This document shows, in pieces, positions 5,092 to 7,840 of a DNA stretch of 7,840 nucleotides. Below the pieces are notes generated by a model. The model did no database searches, was not told the DNA's origin, and worked only from the letters and a program-made list of their open reading frames with translations. Each line of letters begins with the position of its first letter. Position 1 is the first letter of the stretch. The DNA comes from an uncultured Acetobacteraceae bacterium (GTDB lineage Bacteria; Pseudomonadota; Alphaproteobacteria; Acetobacterales; Acetobacteraceae): assembly GCA_937874445.1 (NCBI GenBank), contig CALNAL010000276.1, positions 1 to 7,840 of the forward strand. Reading direction: 5' to 3'. The position numbers and the translations under genes were made by a program.

Positions 5092-6363
5092 TCACCTCGC
5101 TGCCGGCACGCGGATGAAGCAGATCACGCCGATCGCCGCCAGCACGGCAATGCCGCCGGCCACCGCGAAGGAGACGTTGTATCCGCCACCGGTCGGCCCG
5201 CCGCCGTACTGGATGATGAAGCCCGTCAGCGCCGGGCCGACGATGCCGGCGATGTTGGAGAGCAGGTGGACGAAGCCGCCGACGCTGCCGACGCGGTTGC
5301 CCGGCACCAGGTCCTGCAGCAGGGCCCAGCAGGCCGTCGGGATCATGCCCTCGATGAAGATCACGAGGGCCATCAGGGTGACCGCCTGGACGGTGGTCGT
5401 CACCATCATCGTCCCCCCGAAGCCGACCGCGATCAGCAGCAGCGTCACCACCAGCATGCGCCGGCGGGCGTCGATGGCGTGGCGCGAATGGCGCACCAGC
5501 ATGTCCATGATCAGCCCGCCGATGAACACGCCGATCAGCCCCGCGATCCAGGGGATCATCGTGACCACGCTCATGGTCTTGATGTCGAGCCCGCGGGCGC
5601 TGACGAGATAGCTCGGCAGCCAGGAGAGCAGGAAATACTGGGTGTAGTTGGCCGCGAAGAAGGCGAAGGCAACGGCGAGGATGATGATCGAGGAGAGATA
5701 GTAGCCGAGCGAATGGCCCTCCTCGACCTGGCCGGCCTCGGCGACGCGGCCAGACTCGATGTACCGGCGTTCAGCCTCGTTGACGTGCCGGCTCTTGGCG
5801 GGCGTATCGGCGGAGAAAAACAGCCAGCACGCCACCCAGATCAGCCCGATCACCAGGGTGACGATGAAGGAGGCGCGCCAGCCGAGCGCAAGCGCGATGA
5901 AGCCCATGATCGGGCCCGCGATCGCCGCCCCGGTGAGGTTGCCGCCGGTGGTCGCCATGCCGACCACCACGCCGGTCTCCTGGCGGGGGAACCAGTTGCG
6001 CACCGTCTTGTTGGTGATCGAGCCCATCGGCCCCTCGCCCAGGCCGAAGATGATGCGGAAGATCATCAACTGCCAGAACCCCGTCACGATCGCGGTCAGG
6101 CCGGAGAAGATCGACCAGACGGTCATGGCGATGCCGTAGACCTTCTTGGTTCCGAAATGATCGGCCAGCGTCCCGCCGACGAAGTTGAAAAGCGCGTAGC
6201 CGACGAAAAAGATGCTGAAGATCAGCCCAAGCTGGGCGGCGTCGATGCCGAGGTCCTTCTGGATCATCGGCGCAACGATCGGCAGCGCGGCGCGGTCGAT
6301 GTAGTTGATCATGCTGGCGAAGAACAGCAGCGAGCCGATCGTCCAGCGGAATTGCGTTTTCAT
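5092..6363 (-). CDS. MFS transporter, anion:cation symporter family (acid-sugar/organic anion uptake)
   Basis: Twelve-helix inner-membrane symporter, 423 residues from ATG 6363, which has AAGGAA (6373-6378) nine bases upstream. A GTG at 6387 would add eight residues but lies poorly relative to that ribosome site. The first helix carries NYIDR (20-24), the 2-3 loop has the MFS motif GGTLADHFGTKK (63-74), and helix 4 has FRIIFGLGEGP (102-112); GWRASF (161-166) starts the next. D23, R24, R103 and E110 fall at a constant offset of 23 from D46, R47, R126 and E133 of the E. coli galactonate transporter DgoT (numbering from memory), which are its proton- and substrate-handling residues. This points to proton-driven uptake of a sugar acid, in the class of ExuT, GudP and DgoT. 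It follows the enolase-superfamily gene by 30 nt in one operon, so both should serve the same substrate, whose identity is unknown. A strong hairpin lies just downstream. Confidence 0.9.
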   Translation of the reverse strand: MKTQFRWTIGSLLFFASMINYIDRAALPIVAPMIQKDLGIDAAQLGLIFSIFFVGYALFNFVGGTLADHFGTKKVYGIAMTVWSIFSGLTAIVTGFWQLMIFRIIFGLGEGPMGSITNKTVRNWFPRQETGVVVGMATTGGNLTGAAIAGPIMGFIALALGWRASFIVTLVIGLIWVACWLFFSADTPAKSRHVNEAERRYIESGRVAEAGQVEEGHSLGYYLSSIIILAVAFAFFAANYTQYFLLSWLPSYLVSARGLDIKTMSVVTMIPWIAGLIGVFIGGLIMDMLVRHSRHAIDARRRMLVVTLLLIAVGFGGTMMVTTTVQAVTLMALVIFIEGMIPTACWALLQDLVPGNRVGSVGGFVHLLSNIAGIVGPALTGFIIQYGGGPTGGGYNVSFAVAGGIAVLAAIGVICFIRVPAAR

Positions 6364-6393
6364 CCTGTAAAGTTCCTTGGTCGTCACAAAATA

Positions 6394-7482
6394 TCAGTCG
6401 CCGATGCGATAGCGCGCCATCACGGCGGGGTCGGGGTCGCAGCCGAGGCCGGGCTTCTGCGGCAGGGCCACCATCGGGCCCCGGGCCTCGGTGAAGGGCG
6501 AGAACGGGCTCGCCTCGAGATCGAGATACATCCGCTCGAACAGCGGCCGCTCGGGCATCGCGGCGACCAGATGCAGGGCGGCGAGATAGCCCGCGCCGAA
6601 ATAGGCGCAGTGCGGCGCGAGCGTGACGTCATGCGCGCGGGCGAGCGCGAGCACGGCGAGCGTCTCCGTGAGACCGATCTTGGCGACGCTCGGCTGCGCC
6701 ACGTCGAGCGCGCCGGCGAGGAAGAACTCGCGGAACTCGTGCAGGCTCGCGACGTTCTCGCCGGCGGCGACCTTCGCCCCGGCGGCCCGCACCCGGGCCA
6801 GGCCGCGATGATCCTCGGGCGGCCAGACCGGCTCCTCGAGCCAGCGCAGCGCGGCCGGCGCCACCTTGCCCGCCACCTCCCGCGCCTGCTCCACGCTCCA
6901 CGGGCAGTTGCAGTCGACCATCAGCGCGACATCGGGACCGACCGCGGCGCGGGCGGCGAGCATCAGCGCGGGCTTGATCTCGTGCAGCTTGATGGCGTGG
7001 TAGCCCTCCGCGAGGGCGGCCTTGCAGATGCGGGTGAGTTTTTCCGCCTCGCCATAGCGCAGCAGCGAGGCATAGGCCTCGACCTCGGTGCGCGCCGGCC
7101 CGCCGAGCAGGCGGTGGAGCGGCAGCCCCGCGACCTTGCCGGCGATGTCCCAGAGCGCGATGTCCACTCCCGAGACCGCGTAGCGCGCGGCCCCGGCACG
7201 ACCGAACACGTGTGTCGCCTGCTGGAGATCGCGGAAGATCCCGGTGATGTCGCCTGCCTCGCGGCCGATCAGCATCGGGCGGATCAGGGTCTCGAGCGCG
7301 GTCCTCGTCGCGGGGGAAATGCCGTGGCCAAACGCCTCGCCCCAGCCGCTGGGCCCGTTTTCGGTATCGATGCGCAGCAGCAGCATGTTCATCGCATCCG
7401 CCGCCCCGGCGGCGATCTCGGCTTCCGCCGCGCCGGAGAAGGGGATTTGCAACAGGAACGTTTCGAGGCCGGTGATTTTCAT
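6394..7482 (-). CDS. Mandelate racemase/muconate lactonizing (enolase superfamily) enzyme, probable sugar-acid dehydratase
   Basis: 362 residues from ATG 7482, preceded by a strong GGAGG with short spacing; the frame extends to 7620, but those 46 residues are outside the family fold. Enzymes of this superfamily abstract the proton next to a carboxylate, then eliminate water or epimerise. Residues: K165-x-H167 at the KxK base position, metal ligands D190 (VDCN), E216 (WLEEP) and E242 (AGEN), then S265 (QPSVAKIG), H291 (APHCAYFG) and E316 (LFER). The 26/26/23 spacing between D190, E216, E242 and S265 equals that of mandelate racemase D195, E221, E247 and D270. Thus the dyad histidine is present but its partner aspartate is serine, and the second lysine is histidine. 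I recall QPSV-type sequences as a recurrent uncharacterised subgroup. The linked anion symporter suggests a sugar acid as substrate; a specific one cannot be named. Confidence 0.88.
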   Translation of the reverse strand: MKITGLETFLLQIPFSGAAEAEIAAGAADAMNMLLLRIDTENGPSGWGEAFGHGISPATRTALETLIRPMLIGREAGDITGIFRDLQQATHVFGRAGAARYAVSGVDIALWDIAGKVAGLPLHRLLGGPARTEVEAYASLLRYGEAEKLTRICKAALAEGYHAIKLHEIKPALMLAARAAVGPDVALMVDCNCPWSVEQAREVAGKVAPAALRWLEEPVWPPEDHRGLARVRAAGAKVAAGENVASLHEFREFFLAGALDVAQPSVAKIGLTETLAVLALARAHDVTLAPHCAYFGAGYLAALHLVAAMPERPLFERMYLDLEASPFSPFTEARGPMVALPQKPGLGCDPDPAVMARYRIGD

Positions 7483-7610
7483 GTTTTCCTCCGCAGCCTG
7501 CCTTGCTCGATGGTCCAGCGTCTTGCCGCATAGGCTCATGACAGCCTGCCGCCCCCTCATGCTCGCGGCGCCCCCCGGGATCACTCCTGGTTCGGGTATC
7601 GCCCGATCCT

Positions 7611-7655
7611 TTTTGGGCATCGATCACGCCGACACGACGGTTTTGCGCATCGATC
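7611..7655 (-). promoter_or_regulatory. Two 15-bp direct repeats GATCGATGCSCAAAA, 30 bp apart
   Basis: On the plus strand TTTTGGGCATCGATC (7611-7625) and TTTTGCGCATCGATC (7641-7655) match at 14 of 15 positions and start exactly 30 bp apart, close to three helical turns. They lie about 130-170 bp upstream of the enzyme start codon. This is typical of tandem sites for a transcription factor, which is not identified. Confidence 0.5.
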
Positions 7656-7664
7656 GTCCCGGCG

Positions 7665-7679
7665 GGACCGATCAGGTCC
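7665..7679. promoter_or_regulatory. Dyad GGACC-GATCA-GGTCC, candidate operator
   Basis: Perfect 5-bp arms with a 5-bp centre, placed upstream of the enzyme-transporter operon and of a possible rightward gene. Similar 5-5-5 geometry occurs at 7592-7606, with centres 73 bp apart, near seven helical turns. In GC-rich DNA, short dyads arise by chance, so this is tentative. Confidence 0.3.
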
Positions 7680-7755
7680 GCGCTGCCACGGGCCCGCGCG
7701 CAAGGCTGCGCAGGGCCGGGCGAGGGCCTGGGGGGAAGTGTCTGGGAGAAATAAG

Positions 7756-7840
7756 ATGCGAGGGGCGGCCGCGGGGGCCGCTCGGGGAGATCGCGATCCG
7801 GTGGAATCGCCGGGCCGTGTGCTCCTGCTCGGGGCGGCAG
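7756..7840 (+). CDS. Possible start of a rightward gene, product unknown, cut by window edge
   Basis: ATG at 7756 is preceded by GGGAG with about eight bases spacing in a locally A-rich stretch (GAAATAAG), and the frame is open for 28 codons to the edge. The peptide begins MRGAAAGAARGDRDPVESPG and continues RVLLLGAA; no domain can be recognised. Divergent placement next to a catabolic operon would suit a regulator, but nothing in the residues shows it. It may be non-coding. Confidence 0.3.
   Translation, partial: MRGAAAGAARGDRDPVESPGRVLLLGAA

Larger units (their letters stand above)
7483..7755. promoter_or_regulatory. Upstream region of the enzyme-transporter operon, with operator-like repeats
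   Basis: No convincing gene is seen in these 273 bases. The upstream extension of the enzyme frame (7483-7620) reads as an unstructured arginine-rich peptide and is taken as untranslated. The segment carries the enzyme gene's Shine-Dalgarno at its left end, a TCGGG-TATCG-CCCGA dyad (7592-7606), and the repeats listed separately. I could not identify a convincing -35/-10 pair. Confidence 0.5.

Noticed and set aside
6388..6393. Starting the transporter at GTG 6387, close to the stop of the enzyme gene.
   Set aside because: ATG 6363 has a properly placed AAGGAA and begins at the usual N-terminus; the GTG lies upstream of that ribosome site.
5050..7533. An 827-codon open frame on the plus strand across the transporter and enzyme genes.
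   Set aside because: It is antisense to two well-recognised genes, rich in Asp, His, Arg and Gly in the manner of high-GC shadow frames, and shows no domain.

Overview
The window is high-GC, roughly 65-70% by eye. It is typical of an alphaproteobacterium; Rhodospirillales/Acetobacteraceae is a guess from GC content and gene style only. Five protein genes can be recognised, plus one interrupted tRNA gene.

Left part (1-4436): an amino-sugar catabolic locus. Three genes run leftward as an operon: a NagB-type glucosamine-6-phosphate deaminase, a NagA-type N-acetylglucosamine-6-phosphate deacetylase joined to it by an ATGA stop/start overlap, and, 20 nt further on, a Tat-exported ABC substrate-binding protein that runs off the left edge. 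A NagC-like ROK repressor is transcribed divergently. The 163-bp gap between the two units holds dyads and a promoter candidate that would start the ROK mRNA almost at its ATG. The proposed logic is: a binding protein captures a sugar or sugar phosphate, NagA deacetylates the phosphorylated amino sugar, NagB deaminates and isomerises it to fructose-6-phosphate, and the ROK protein senses an intermediate.

Middle (4437-5091): a tRNA-Arg(CCU) gene whose anticodon loop is split, directly after the anticodon, by a compact 232-nt self-splicing type (group I) intron. P1, P2, P3, P7, P8, P9 and the two GAAA tetraloops can be traced. This is the most striking element of the window. It is followed by about 245 bp of convergent intergenic DNA with two long hairpins.

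Right part (5092-7482): a second leftward operon with an enolase-superfamily (mandelate racemase/muconate lactonizing type) enzyme followed by an MFS transporter of the anion:cation symporter family. This pairing is typical for uptake and dehydration of an acid sugar (hexonate, aldarate or similar); the substrate cannot be read from the sequence. Its upstream region (7483-7755) carries a pair of 15-bp direct repeats exactly 30 bp apart and 5-5-5 dyads that look like operator sites. A possible rightward gene may begin at 7756 and leave the window.
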